Positions 1 through 5,747 of a stretch of DNA of 8,553 nucleotides are shown here, piece after piece. The stretch is taken from positions 1 through 8,553 of the forward strand of contig QGUS01000056.1 in NCBI GenBank assembly GCA_003242515.1. The letters run 5' to 3'. The stretch's first letter is position 1. Each line of letters begins with the position of its first letter. The notes beneath the pieces were generated by a model. The model had not been told where the DNA came from. It searched no databases and saw nothing but the letters and a program-made list of their open reading frames with translations. This DNA is from Actinomycetota bacterium (lineage in GTDB: Bacteria; Actinomycetota; Acidimicrobiia; Spongiisociales; ZC4RG35). The position numbers were made by a program, and so were the translations under genes.

Positions 1-826
1 CGCTCCCGCCGCCCCGGCCGCACCGGCAGCCGCCGCCCCGGCCGCACCGGCCGCACCGGCGGCCGCCGCTCCCGCGGCTCCGGCCGCAGCTGCGGCTGCC
101 CCGGTCGCCGGCGAGGTGCGCGAGCTCGACCGCCTGCGTGTCCGGGTCGCTGAGAACATGATCCGGGCCAAGCAGACCGCCGCCCACGTGTGGACCTCCG
201 TGGAGGTCGACTACGAGCGGGTGGAGCGGGTCCGCCAGGCCCACCGGGACCGGTTCAAGAAGCAGGAGGGCTTCTCGCTCACCTACCTGCCGTTCATCGC
301 CCGGGCCACGATCGACGCCCTCAAGGCCTTCCCGGTGGTCAACAGCTCCTTCAACCTGGAGGAGAAGACGGCCACCTACCACAAGAAGGTCGACCTGGGC
401 ATCGCCATCGACCTGGACCAGAGCGGCCTGATCGTCGCCAGGGTCCGGGACGCCGACAACCTCCGACTCGTCGGCATCGCCCGGGCCATCCGTGACCTGG
501 CCGAGCGCGGCCGGGCCGGCAAGCTGACCCCGGACGACCTGACCGGCTCCACGTTCACCATCACCAACCCGGGCCCGTTCGGGTCGTTCATGTCGGCGCC
601 GATCATCAACGTGCCCAACGTGGCGATCCTCTCCACCGACACGGTGAGCAAGCGGCCGACGGTCGTGACCACGCCCGAGGGCCAGGACATGATCGCCATC
701 CGCCACATCGGCTACCTCGGCCTGTCCTGGGACCACCGGGCCTTCGATGGCTCCACCGCCGTGCTGTTCCTCAACCGGATCAAGGAGAACATCGAGACCT
801 GGGACTGGGAGCAGGAACTGGCATGA
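1..826 (+). CDS. sucB: 2-oxoacid dehydrogenase E2 acyltransferase, C-terminal part (5' truncated by window)
   Basis: Lipoyl-dependent E2 core subunit of a 2-oxoglutarate- or pyruvate-type dehydrogenase complex. It transfers the acyl group from lipoyllysine to CoA in the cytosol. The frame is open from base 2, so the GTG at 116 is not the true start. Bases 2-109 encode an almost pure Ala/Pro linker, the flexible hinge typical of E2 proteins. The catalytic domain follows, from about LRVRVAENMIRAKQ (base 131 on), and ends with the active-site motif DHRAFDG (bases 731-751) containing the catalytic His and Asp. The TGA at 824-826 ends the gene. The lipoyl and E3-binding domains lie upstream, outside the window. 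The fused lipoate-synthesis gene starts about 60 bases downstream and would supply the cofactor. The family is certain. Whether the substrate is succinyl (sucB) or acetyl (dlaT/pdhC) cannot be decided from the C-terminal part alone. Confidence 0.93.
   Translation, partial: APAAPAAPAAAAPAAPAAPAAAAPAAPAAAAAAPVAGEVRELDRLRVRVAENMIRAKQTAAHVWTSVEVDYERVERVRQAHRDRFKKQEGFSLTYLPFIARATIDALKAFPVVNSSFNLEEKTATYHKKVDLGIAIDLDQSGLIVARVRDADNLRLVGIARAIRDLAERGRAGKLTPDDLTGSTFTITNPGPFGSFMSAPIINVPNVAILSTDTVSKRPTVVTTPEGQDMIAIRHIGYLGLSWDHRAFDGSTAVLFLNRIKENIETWDWEQELA
8..60 (+). repeat. GC-rich tandem repeat encoding the Ala/Pro linker of E2
   Basis: A 20-base unit at 8-27 recurs exactly at 32-51, a period of 24 bases (8 codons). 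A shorter 9-base periodicity follows to about 60. It encodes the interdomain Ala-Pro hinge of the E2 protein, so it is coding low complexity and not an independent element. Such tracts can change length by slippage. Confidence 0.7.
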
Positions 827-842
827 AGCCCGCTTCGCGCGC

Positions 843-862
843 GGTGCCCGGCACCGGGTACC
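843..862 (+). promoter_or_regulatory. Intercistronic hairpin between E2 and lipB-lipA
   Basis: Bases 843-850 can pair with 855-862 as an 8-bp stem (one G-U pair) around a GCAC tetraloop. The hairpin sits 16 bases after the E2 stop and 11 bases before the Shine-Dalgarno of the next gene. There is no following T-run, so it is not a canonical intrinsic terminator. It could be an RNA-processing or stability element, or chance pairing in GC-rich DNA. The pairing is seen; the function is not known. Confidence 0.35.
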
Positions 863-873
863 CGACATCCGGA

Positions 874-879
874 AGGAGG
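874..879 (+). promoter_or_regulatory. Shine-Dalgarno AGGAGG that decides the lipB-lipA start
   Basis: A perfect AGGAGG core ends 8 bases before the in-frame CTG at 888. The frame has no ATG, GTG or TTG between the E2 stop and the conserved LipB sequence, so this site argues for initiation at CTG. Confidence 0.65.
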
Positions 880-887
880 GGGTCGCG

Positions 888-2561
888 CTGAGCGCCGAGC
901 AGTCTCGGCAGGCCCCGCTCCGTGTCCGCTGGCTGGGCAAGCTGCCCTACGAGGAGGCCTGGGACCTGCAGCGGGCCTTCCACGAGGGCCGCGTCAAGGG
1001 CCGGTCGTCCGACGACTACCTGCTCCTGGTCGAGCATCCGCCGGTCTACACGCTGGGCCGGAACGCCGACGGCTCCAACTTCCTGGCGCCCGAACTCGCC
1101 CGGGCCAGGGGAGCGGAGGTGTACGAGGTCGACCGGGGTGGTGACATCACCTTCCACGGCCCCGGGCAGCTCGTCGGCTACCCGATCATCCAGCTCGACG
1201 ACCCCAAGCAGATCGTCCCCTACGTCCGGAAGATCGAGGAGGTCCTGATCCGGGTCCTCGCCGACTTCGGCGTCGAGGCCTGGCGCGAGGACGGCCTCAC
1301 CGGCGTGTGGACGGAGAAGGGCAAGGTCGCCGCCATCGGGGTCCGCGTGTCCCGCAAGGTGACCATGCATGGCTTCGCCCTCAACCTCCACGCCGACCTC
1401 GACTGGTTCCGGCTGATGAACCCCTGCGGCATCCCCGACCGGCCGGTCACCAACCTCTCCGACCTCGTGGGCCGCAAGGTGACCATCCAGGAGGCCGTCG
1501 ACGCGGTCATCCCGAGGTTCGCCGAGGTGTTCGGCTACACCGGGACCGAGACCCAGCTCGGTGCCTTCACCCGGGCGCAGGGGAGGGAGGACAGCTACGA
1601 GGTGGACCGCCTCCTCGCCGAGGGCACCTTCGCGGAGGAGAAGCGGACGGCCGAGCCGGTGCTGATCAACGGCCGCCTGCCCGGCGAGCCGCCCCGCCCG
1701 GACTGGATGCGGGTCACGCTGCGCACCGACGGGGAGTACCTGGAGCTGAAGAAGCTGATGCGCGGTCTCGACCTGCACACCGTGTGCGAGGAGGCCAACT
1801 GCCCCAACATCTTCGAGTGCTGGGGCATGGGCACGGCAACGCTGATGATCCTCGGCGACAAGTGCACCCGGGCGTGCAGCTTCTGCAACGTCACGACCGG
1901 CAAGCCCACGGAGTACGACGTGCTCGAGCCGTTCCGGGCCGCCGAGGCCGTCGTGAAGATGGGCCTCTCCCATGCCGTCATCACCTCGGTGAACCGTGAC
2001 GACCTGGAGGACGGCGGTTCGACGATCTTCGCCCAGACCATCAGGGAGATCCGTCGTCGCTCCCCGCAGACCGAGATCGAGGTGCTCATCCCCGACTTCA
2101 AGGGCGACAGGCGAGCCCTGCAGACGGTGATGGACGCCCGGCCCGAGGTGCTCAACCACAACACCGAGACCGTCCTCCGGCTGCAGCGTGACATCCGGAC
2201 CGCCGCCAACTACGGGCGTTCGCTGGCGCTGCTGTGGCGGGCCAAGCAGATGTACCCGGAGGGTCTGATCAAGTCGGGCCTGATCGTCGGCATGGGGGAG
2301 ACCAGGGAGGAGGTCCTGGGCTGCCTCGCCGACATGCGGGCCATCGGCATCGACATCGTCACCATCGGCCAGTACCTGCGGCCGACGGCCCGTCACCGGC
2401 CCATCCACCGGTACGTTCACCCCGACGAGTTCGCCGAGTACAAGGCGTACGGCGAGGGCCTGGGCATCCCGCACGTGGAGTCGGGCCCGCTGGTCCGGTC
2501 CAGCTACCACGCCAAGGAGAGCCGCCAGGCCGTCCCCGTGAGCATCGGCCCGCGCCGCTGA
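888..2561 (+). CDS. lipB-lipA: LipB-LipA fusion: octanoyltransferase plus lipoyl synthase
   Basis: One uninterrupted frame carries both enzymes of de novo protein lipoylation. LipB (about residues 10-220, counted from CTG 888) moves octanoate from acyl carrier protein to the target lysine. It shows RGGDITFHGPGQ (83-94), the catalytic Lys146 in KVAAIG, and Cys180 in MNPCG. After a linker (about 221-265), LipA (about 266-557) inserts two sulfurs using radical SAM chemistry. It shows the auxiliary-cluster cysteines 300, 305 and 311 (CX4CX5C), the radical-SAM cysteines 326, 330 and 333 (CX3CX2C), and the C-terminal RSSY (537-540). All key residues of both enzymes are present. The start is chosen from AGGAGG at 874-879. 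An upstream ATG at 747 would read out of frame through E2 and is unlikely. LipB and LipA are usually separate proteins. The likely client is the E2 encoded just upstream. Family calls are very secure; the CTG start is inferred. Confidence 0.92.
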   Translation: MSAEQSRQAPLRVRWLGKLPYEEAWDLQRAFHEGRVKGRSSDDYLLLVEHPPVYTLGRNADGSNFLAPELARARGAEVYEVDRGGDITFHGPGQLVGYPIIQLDDPKQIVPYVRKIEEVLIRVLADFGVEAWREDGLTGVWTEKGKVAAIGVRVSRKVTMHGFALNLHADLDWFRLMNPCGIPDRPVTNLSDLVGRKVTIQEAVDAVIPRFAEVFGYTGTETQLGAFTRAQGREDSYEVDRLLAEGTFAEEKRTAEPVLINGRLPGEPPRPDWMRVTLRTDGEYLELKKLMRGLDLHTVCEEANCPNIFECWGMGTATLMILGDKCTRACSFCNVTTGKPTEYDVLEPFRAAEAVVKMGLSHAVITSVNRDDLEDGGSTIFAQTIREIRRRSPQTEIEVLIPDFKGDRRALQTVMDARPEVLNHNTETVLRLQRDIRTAANYGRSLALLWRAKQMYPEGLIKSGLIVGMGETREEVLGCLADMRAIGIDIVTIGQYLRPTARHRPIHRYVHPDEFAEYKAYGEGLGIPHVESGPLVRSSYHAKESRQAVPVSIGPRR

Positions 2562-2571
2562 TGTCGCACGC

Positions 2572-2595
2572 ATACCGGGAGTCGCCCGCGGGTAT
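2572..2595 (+). terminator. Weak hairpin after lipB-lipA
   Basis: ATACC (2572-2576) can pair with GGTAT (2591-2595), and GGG (2577-2579) inside it with CCC (2585-2587), leaving a 3-base bulge. It begins 10 bases after the lipB-lipA stop and lies upstream of the next promoter. There is no T-run, so it is only a possible terminator. It could instead be an operator for the downstream operon. Confidence 0.25.
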
Positions 2596-2638
2596 CCGGA
2601 ACGGCATGGCGCACGCCGGCCGCGGAAGAACCGGGAAA

Positions 2639-2652
2639 TAGGATCGACGACA
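2639..2652 (+). promoter_or_regulatory. Probable leaderless promoter (TAGGAT) of the MauE-like operon
   Basis: TAGGAT at 2639-2644 fits the TANNNT -10 consensus. Its last T lies 7 bases before C2651 and 8 before the ATG at 2652, so the predicted RNA start falls at or next to the start codon. No Shine-Dalgarno precedes the ATG, as expected for leaderless translation, which is common in actinobacteria. No convincing -35 element is seen. The stretch 2562-2638 holds no other gene. Confidence 0.5.
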
Positions 2653-3206
2653 TGCCCCTGCACAGTGGCGCCGCCACCGCCGTCATCCTCCTGCTCTTCG
2701 TGGCGGGTGTGCAGAAGCTGACCGACCCGTCCTCCACCGCGGGTGCGCTCCGGCAGGCGGGCCTCCCGTCACACCGGACCCTCGTCCGGATGCTGGGCCT
2801 CGCCGAGGTCGTCATCGGCGTCATCTTCCTGGCGGTCGGCGGTCCCTGGGCCGCCCTGGCGGGCGCAGTCTTCTACCTCGGTTTCGCAGGGTTCGTCGGC
2901 ATGGCCCTGAGCCGGAACCTCCCCATCTCCTCCTGCGGGTGTCTCGGCAAGACCGATACCCCGCCGAGCATGGCCCACGTGGTCCTGAACCTGGGCGCCG
3001 CTGCCGTCCTCGTGGCTGCTGCCATAATCCCGGTCCAGCCCATGGGAGGTCTCCTCGGTCAGGGCGCATCGGTAGTGATCCCACAGGTGGTGTCCATCGC
3101 CGCGGTCACCTACCTGCTCTATGGGGTGCTCACCGCACTCCCGCTGATCGACACGAGGGTGATCCAGCGGTCCACCCCGCTTCCCGCACCTGGGAGGAGG
3201 GCATGA
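2652..3206 (+). CDS. MauE/DoxX-like redox-associated membrane protein
   Basis: A 184-residue integral membrane protein with about four to five hydrophobic segments (roughly residues 6-20, 46-62, 64-84, 103-124 and 137-160). SCGCLG at 94-99 puts Cys95 and Cys97 just after the third segment, matching the CGC motif of the MauE branch of the DoxX-like family. MauE is required for methylamine dehydrogenase light-chain maturation and is thought to act in disulfide formation outside the membrane. The following two genes encode a MauA-like Cys-rich Tat substrate and a MauD-like thioredoxin, so the same job is inferred here: passing electrons across the membrane for disulfide formation in that substrate. 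It is the first gene of a coupled operon, and its TGA overlaps the next ATG. Membrane nature and family are well supported. The actual electron partner is unknown, and it need not be an orthologue of proteobacterial MauE. Confidence 0.8.
   Translation: MPLHSGAATAVILLLFVAGVQKLTDPSSTAGALRQAGLPSHRTLVRMLGLAEVVIGVIFLAVGGPWAALAGAVFYLGFAGFVGMALSRNLPISSCGCLGKTDTPPSMAHVVLNLGAAAVLVAAAIIPVQPMGGLLGQGASVVIPQVVSIAAVTYLLYGVLTALPLIDTRVIQRSTPLPAPGRRA
3192..3200 (+). promoter_or_regulatory. Shine-Dalgarno for the Cys-rich MauA-like gene
   Basis: A GGGAGGAGG run ends just before the ATG at 3203. It selects this ATG over in-frame starts further upstream that would overlap the MauE-like gene, and it places the Tat motif at the protein's N terminus. 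Confidence 0.75.
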
Positions 3207-4540
3207 CCAGCACCCTCGTCCGACGGGCGACCCAGCTGTTCGACCGTCCGGTCAGCCGCCGCGGCTTCCTGCGACGCCTGACCTACGGGGCCACCGCCCT
3301 CACCATGGCCCCGCTCACCTACACCCTCAAGCCGGGCACCGCCTACGCCGCGATCTGTAACTGCCAGGGGCAGAACTGCGACTGCGGCGCCATGTGCTGT
3401 GACGGCTACACCGAGTTCTGCTGCACCCTCACCGGCCGGAACGCCTGCCCCTCGGGCACGATGCTGATGGGCTGGTGGAAGGCCGACGGGTCGGGCATCT
3501 GCGACGACTCGTCCGGTCCCAAGCCGCGGTACTACATGGACTGCAACGTCATCGACTGCGGCACCTGTGGTTGCGGCGCCAACGGCATCTGCTCCGGCAA
3601 CTGCCAGAACCCCAAGGTCTACGCCTGCGAGTGCGGCAACAAGCACTGCAACCACCGTAAGGCCGGATGCACCGGCTTCCGCTACGGCCAGTGCAACCAG
3701 GACGTCGCCTGCGTGGGCCCCATCGTCTGCCGGGTCGTCACCTGCACCCCGCCGTGGGAGCTGGACCCGTCCTGCACCACCCGGGTCCTGGTGGACAACA
3801 ACACCCGATTCCACAACGCCCCCTGCCTCGAGGACGATCGGGCCCTGCCCACCGAGGGCATCCCGGTGGTCGGCGACTGGGAGGGCGACGGCAAGGTCTC
3901 CCCGGGGATCTTCGTCAACGGCCGCTGGCACCTGCAGCGCTCCGACGGCGGCCCGAACATCGTGTTCAGCTACGGCAAGGTAGGGGACACACCGGTGGTG
4001 GGGGACTGGGACGGGGACGGCGTCGACACCGTGGGTGTGGTGCGCGATGGCGTCTGGTATCTGCGGAACTCGAACTCCGGCGGCTCCGCCCACCTCAGCT
4101 TCAAGTACGGCAAGCCGGGCGACATCCCCCTCGCCGGCGACTGGAACGGGGACGGCGTCGACACCCCGGGCGTGTGGCGCAACTCCAACCGGACGGTCTA
4201 TCTGCGCAACTCCAACTCCGCCGGCAACGCCCACCACGAGTTCACCGCAGGCCGCCCGGGTGACATTCCCCTCGCCGGCGACTTCGACGGCAACGGCAAG
4301 GACACGATCTCGATCTACCGGCCTTCCGAGTCGAAGTTCTACATCGTCAACAAGCTGGGGAAGAACGGCGGGAGCCTCCCCGTGCCGAGCGTCGAGTTCG
4401 TCTACGGCAAGCCCGGCGACGTGCCGCTGGTGGGCGACTGGAACGGCGACGGCGTCGACACCATCGGCATCTACCGCTCCAAGAAGTTCTACCTGCGCAA
4501 CGCCAACGCCCCCGGGACCGCGGACCTGGTGCTGCGATGA
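3203..4540 (+). CDS. Tat-exported Cys-rich MauA-like domain fused to five DxDGDG repeats
   Basis: A 445-residue protein predicted to be secreted. A Tat signal comes first: SRRGFLR at residues 18-24, a hydrophobic stretch, then a likely cut after AYA (49). Residues 52-208 contain 26 cysteines, an even number that would allow 13 disulfides. This region resembles the methylamine dehydrogenase light chain (MauA): CPSGT, then Trp91-Trp92, a later Cys, then YYMDC and a CGTCGC segment, in the same order as MauA's CPPGT...SW...C...Y..DC. MauA joins two tryptophans into TTQ. The likely second position, before Cys170, is Ala169 here, so the classic cofactor seems absent. Residues 219-445 hold five ~44-residue repeats with GDWNGDGVDT-type loops like those of FG-GAP/VCBS calcium-binding repeats. 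MauA itself is far shorter and has no repeats. No heavy-chain gene is present. The MauA relationship is by eye and moderate. Extracellular, disulfide-rich and repeat-bearing is secure. Confidence 0.75.
   Translation: MTSTLVRRATQLFDRPVSRRGFLRRLTYGATALTMAPLTYTLKPGTAYAAICNCQGQNCDCGAMCCDGYTEFCCTLTGRNACPSGTMLMGWWKADGSGICDDSSGPKPRYYMDCNVIDCGTCGCGANGICSGNCQNPKVYACECGNKHCNHRKAGCTGFRYGQCNQDVACVGPIVCRVVTCTPPWELDPSCTTRVLVDNNTRFHNAPCLEDDRALPTEGIPVVGDWEGDGKVSPGIFVNGRWHLQRSDGGPNIVFSYGKVGDTPVVGDWDGDGVDTVGVVRDGVWYLRNSNSGGSAHLSFKYGKPGDIPLAGDWNGDGVDTPGVWRNSNRTVYLRNSNSAGNAHHEFTAGRPGDIPLAGDFDGNGKDTISIYRPSESKFYIVNKLGKNGGSLPVPSVEFVYGKPGDVPLVGDWNGDGVDTIGIYRSKKFYLRNANAPGTADLVLR
3857..4537 (+). repeat. Five FG-GAP/VCBS-like protein repeats in the MauA-like protein
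   Basis: Repeat units begin near GIPVVGDWEGDG, TPVVGDWDGDG, IPLAGDWNGDG, IPLAGDFDGNG and VPLVGDWNGDG. Each continues with (V/I)DTxGxxR, then an aromatic YLRN-type strand, then F.YGKPGD leading into the next unit. The spaced Asp/Asn residues resemble a calcium-binding loop. The first loop (DWEGDGKVS) and the fourth (DFDGNGKDT) deviate most. The same unit type appears in the L,D-transpeptidase downstream. Confidence 0.85.
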
Positions 4541-5277
4541 CCGTCGTCCTCGTCACCATGGGTCTCGCCATCGTGCTGCTCGCAGCGCTGGTGATCGGCC
4601 TGCTCCGCAGTCACGGCGAGATCCTCCGCGCCCTCCACCAGCTGGGCGTCAACCTGGACGAGCCCCACGACACGCACGACCACTCGTTCACCAACACCCC
4701 CAAGCTCCGGCCGGTCTCGGACAGCGCGCCTCCCGACATCGCAGGCACCACCCTCAAGGGGTCTGCGGTGAAGGTCGGCGTCGCCGGCGTGGAGCATCGG
4801 ACGCTGCTGGCGTTCCTGTCGTCAACCTGCTCGGCGTGCCTCAACCTCTGGAACGAGCTCAAGTCCGATCCGACGGCCGGCCTCAACGACCGCCTGGTCG
4901 TGGTGGTCAAGGGACCCGAGGCGGAGAGCCCGTCCCGGCTCCGGGACCTCGCCCATCCGGAGGTCACCGTGGTGCAGTCGACGGAGGCCTGGGAGGAGTA
5001 CCAGGTGCCCGTCTCGCCCTACTTCGTCTACGTCGACGGACCGACCGGCGACATCCTCGGCGAGGGCTCCATCCCCACCTGGGACCAGGTCCGCTCCGTG
5101 ATCGTCCAGGCGGCCGCCGACCGGGCGGTCGTGACCCAGGCGATGGCGTCCGGCGTCGACCCGGAGCTCCGTGCGGACATCGAGCTGCGGGCCGCCGGGA
5201 TCACGCCCGGCCACCCCAGCCTGTACCCGACGTCCATGCCCATCGAGGGTCTCGAGGACGAGGAGGATGAGTCGTGA
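4537..5277 (+). CDS. Membrane-anchored MauD-like thioredoxin-fold protein
   Basis: A 246-residue protein with an N-terminal membrane anchor (about residues 2-22), a polar stretch, then a thioredoxin-like domain from about 65 to 190. The redox motif is CSAC at 98-101, in LLAFLSSTCSAC, where MauD proteins have CPVC in a similar setting. Pro161 in VPVSPYF is the expected cis-proline facing the active site. The C-terminal tail, from about 225, is acidic (LEDEEDES). MauD supports disulfide formation in the methylamine dehydrogenase light chain. Here the protein lies directly after a Cys-rich MauA-like protein and two genes after a MauE-like protein, so a disulfide oxidase, isomerase or reductase role outside the membrane is inferred. 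Its ATG overlaps the preceding TGA and no strong Shine-Dalgarno is seen, suggesting translational coupling. Thioredoxin fold is secure; MauD assignment rests on motif and context. Confidence 0.8.
   Translation: MTVVLVTMGLAIVLLAALVIGLLRSHGEILRALHQLGVNLDEPHDTHDHSFTNTPKLRPVSDSAPPDIAGTTLKGSAVKVGVAGVEHRTLLAFLSSTCSACLNLWNELKSDPTAGLNDRLVVVVKGPEAESPSRLRDLAHPEVTVVQSTEAWEEYQVPVSPYFVYVDGPTGDILGEGSIPTWDQVRSVIVQAAADRAVVTQAMASGVDPELRADIELRAAGITPGHPSLYPTSMPIEGLEDEEDES
5261..5266 (+). promoter_or_regulatory. Shine-Dalgarno deciding the GTG start at 5274
   Basis: AGGAGG lies 7 bases before GTG 5274, inside the 3' end of the MauD-like gene, where it also encodes part of the acidic tail. It supports GTG as the start, with a GTGA stop/start overlap. 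Confidence 0.7.
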
Positions 5278-5747
5278 GGATCCGTGCCGACGGCATCGAC
5301 GTCGACGTCCCCCGCGGCTGGGACGCCGAGATCTACCGCCAGCGCGAGGCGACCATCCAGAGCATGGGCGCCGACCCGGGGGAGACCGACGCACCGATCA
5401 TGCACCTCGCCAATTTCTCCTTGCCCCCCAGCCGGGGCGATTGGGGCTCGGGAGCAGTGGAGATCATGAAGTCGGACAACATCTTCATCGCCCTCTGCGA
5501 GTTCGGCCCCGAGTCGGTGGGCAAGGCCCTCTTCGCCCGGCAGGGGCTGCCCCGGGTCGACGCCGCCGACTTCGCCCCGCACCAGCTGCAGCGGACGCTC
5601 CCCGGCCAGTCCGGGACCCAGTACTTCTTCACCCACGCCAACCGGGCGTTCTGCCTCTATGTGGTGCTCGGCTCCCACGCCCGGCGGCACGAACTGGTGG
5701 CCGAGGTCAACGCAGTCCTCGACACCCTCGTCATCGATCCCGCATGA
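5274..5747 (+). CDS. Conserved-looking hypothetical protein, 157 aa, in the MauE/MauD-like operon
   Basis: I do not recognise the family. The protein is 157 residues long, has no signal peptide and no clear membrane segment, and is probably cytosolic. It opens with a short beta-like IRADGIDVDVPRGWDAEIY stretch, followed by a mixed alpha/beta composition, a GDWGSGAVEIM segment, an LPGQSGTQYFF turn, and a C-terminal helix with hydrophobic spacing (ELVAEVNAVLDTLVI). It has two cysteines, in IALCEF and AFCLYVV, with no CXXC, so it is not an obvious redox protein. GTG 5274 overlaps the preceding TGA and has a good Shine-Dalgarno; the TGA at 5745-5747 overlaps the next ATG. The tight coupling on both sides argues that it is a real gene working with the operon, but its role is unknown. 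Confidence 0.82.
   Translation: MRIRADGIDVDVPRGWDAEIYRQREATIQSMGADPGETDAPIMHLANFSLPPSRGDWGSGAVEIMKSDNIFIALCEFGPESVGKALFARQGLPRVDAADFAPHQLQRTLPGQSGTQYFFTHANRAFCLYVVLGSHARRHELVAEVNAVLDTLVIDPA

Noticed and set aside
8..60. CRISPR-like or mobile repeat at the window start
   Set aside because: The 24-base period is a whole number of codons in the open E2 frame and encodes the expected Ala/Pro hinge.
747..887. ATG 747 as the start of lipB-lipA
   Set aside because: The extra residues come from the second frame of E2's conserved C terminus and have no LipB similarity. The Shine-Dalgarno at 874-879 supports a start near 888.
1659..1709. Separate internal start for lipA (GTG 1659 or ATG 1707)
   Set aside because: Neither has a well-spaced Shine-Dalgarno (GGAGGAG at 1634-1640 is about 18 bases from GTG 1659), and no stop separates LipB from LipA. 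Internal initiation cannot be fully excluded, but fusion is the simpler reading.
2562..2651. Small RNA or tRNA in the gap before the MauE-like gene
   Set aside because: No cloverleaf or stable extended structure was seen; only a weak hairpin and a -10-like box are present.
780..2663. 627-codon open frame on the minus strand opposite lipB-lipA
   Set aside because: It is a shadow of the secure LipB-LipA frame, with no domain motif and no plausible promoter or ribosome site.
3119..4237. 372-codon minus-strand frame opposite the MauA-like gene
   Set aside because: It consists of low-complexity Val/Ala/Gly/Asp runs mirroring the repeats of the + strand gene.
3203..4540. Authentic TTQ methylamine dehydrogenase light chain
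   Set aside because: The probable second TTQ tryptophan is Ala169, the cysteine count is about twice the norm, the protein has a repeat tail, and no heavy chain is encoded in the window.
5171..5743. N-terminal extension of the M24 peptidase from the upstream in-frame start at 5171
   Set aside because: It would read out of frame through two well-supported genes and is Arg/Pro-rich shadow sequence. ATG 5744 gives a normal family length.
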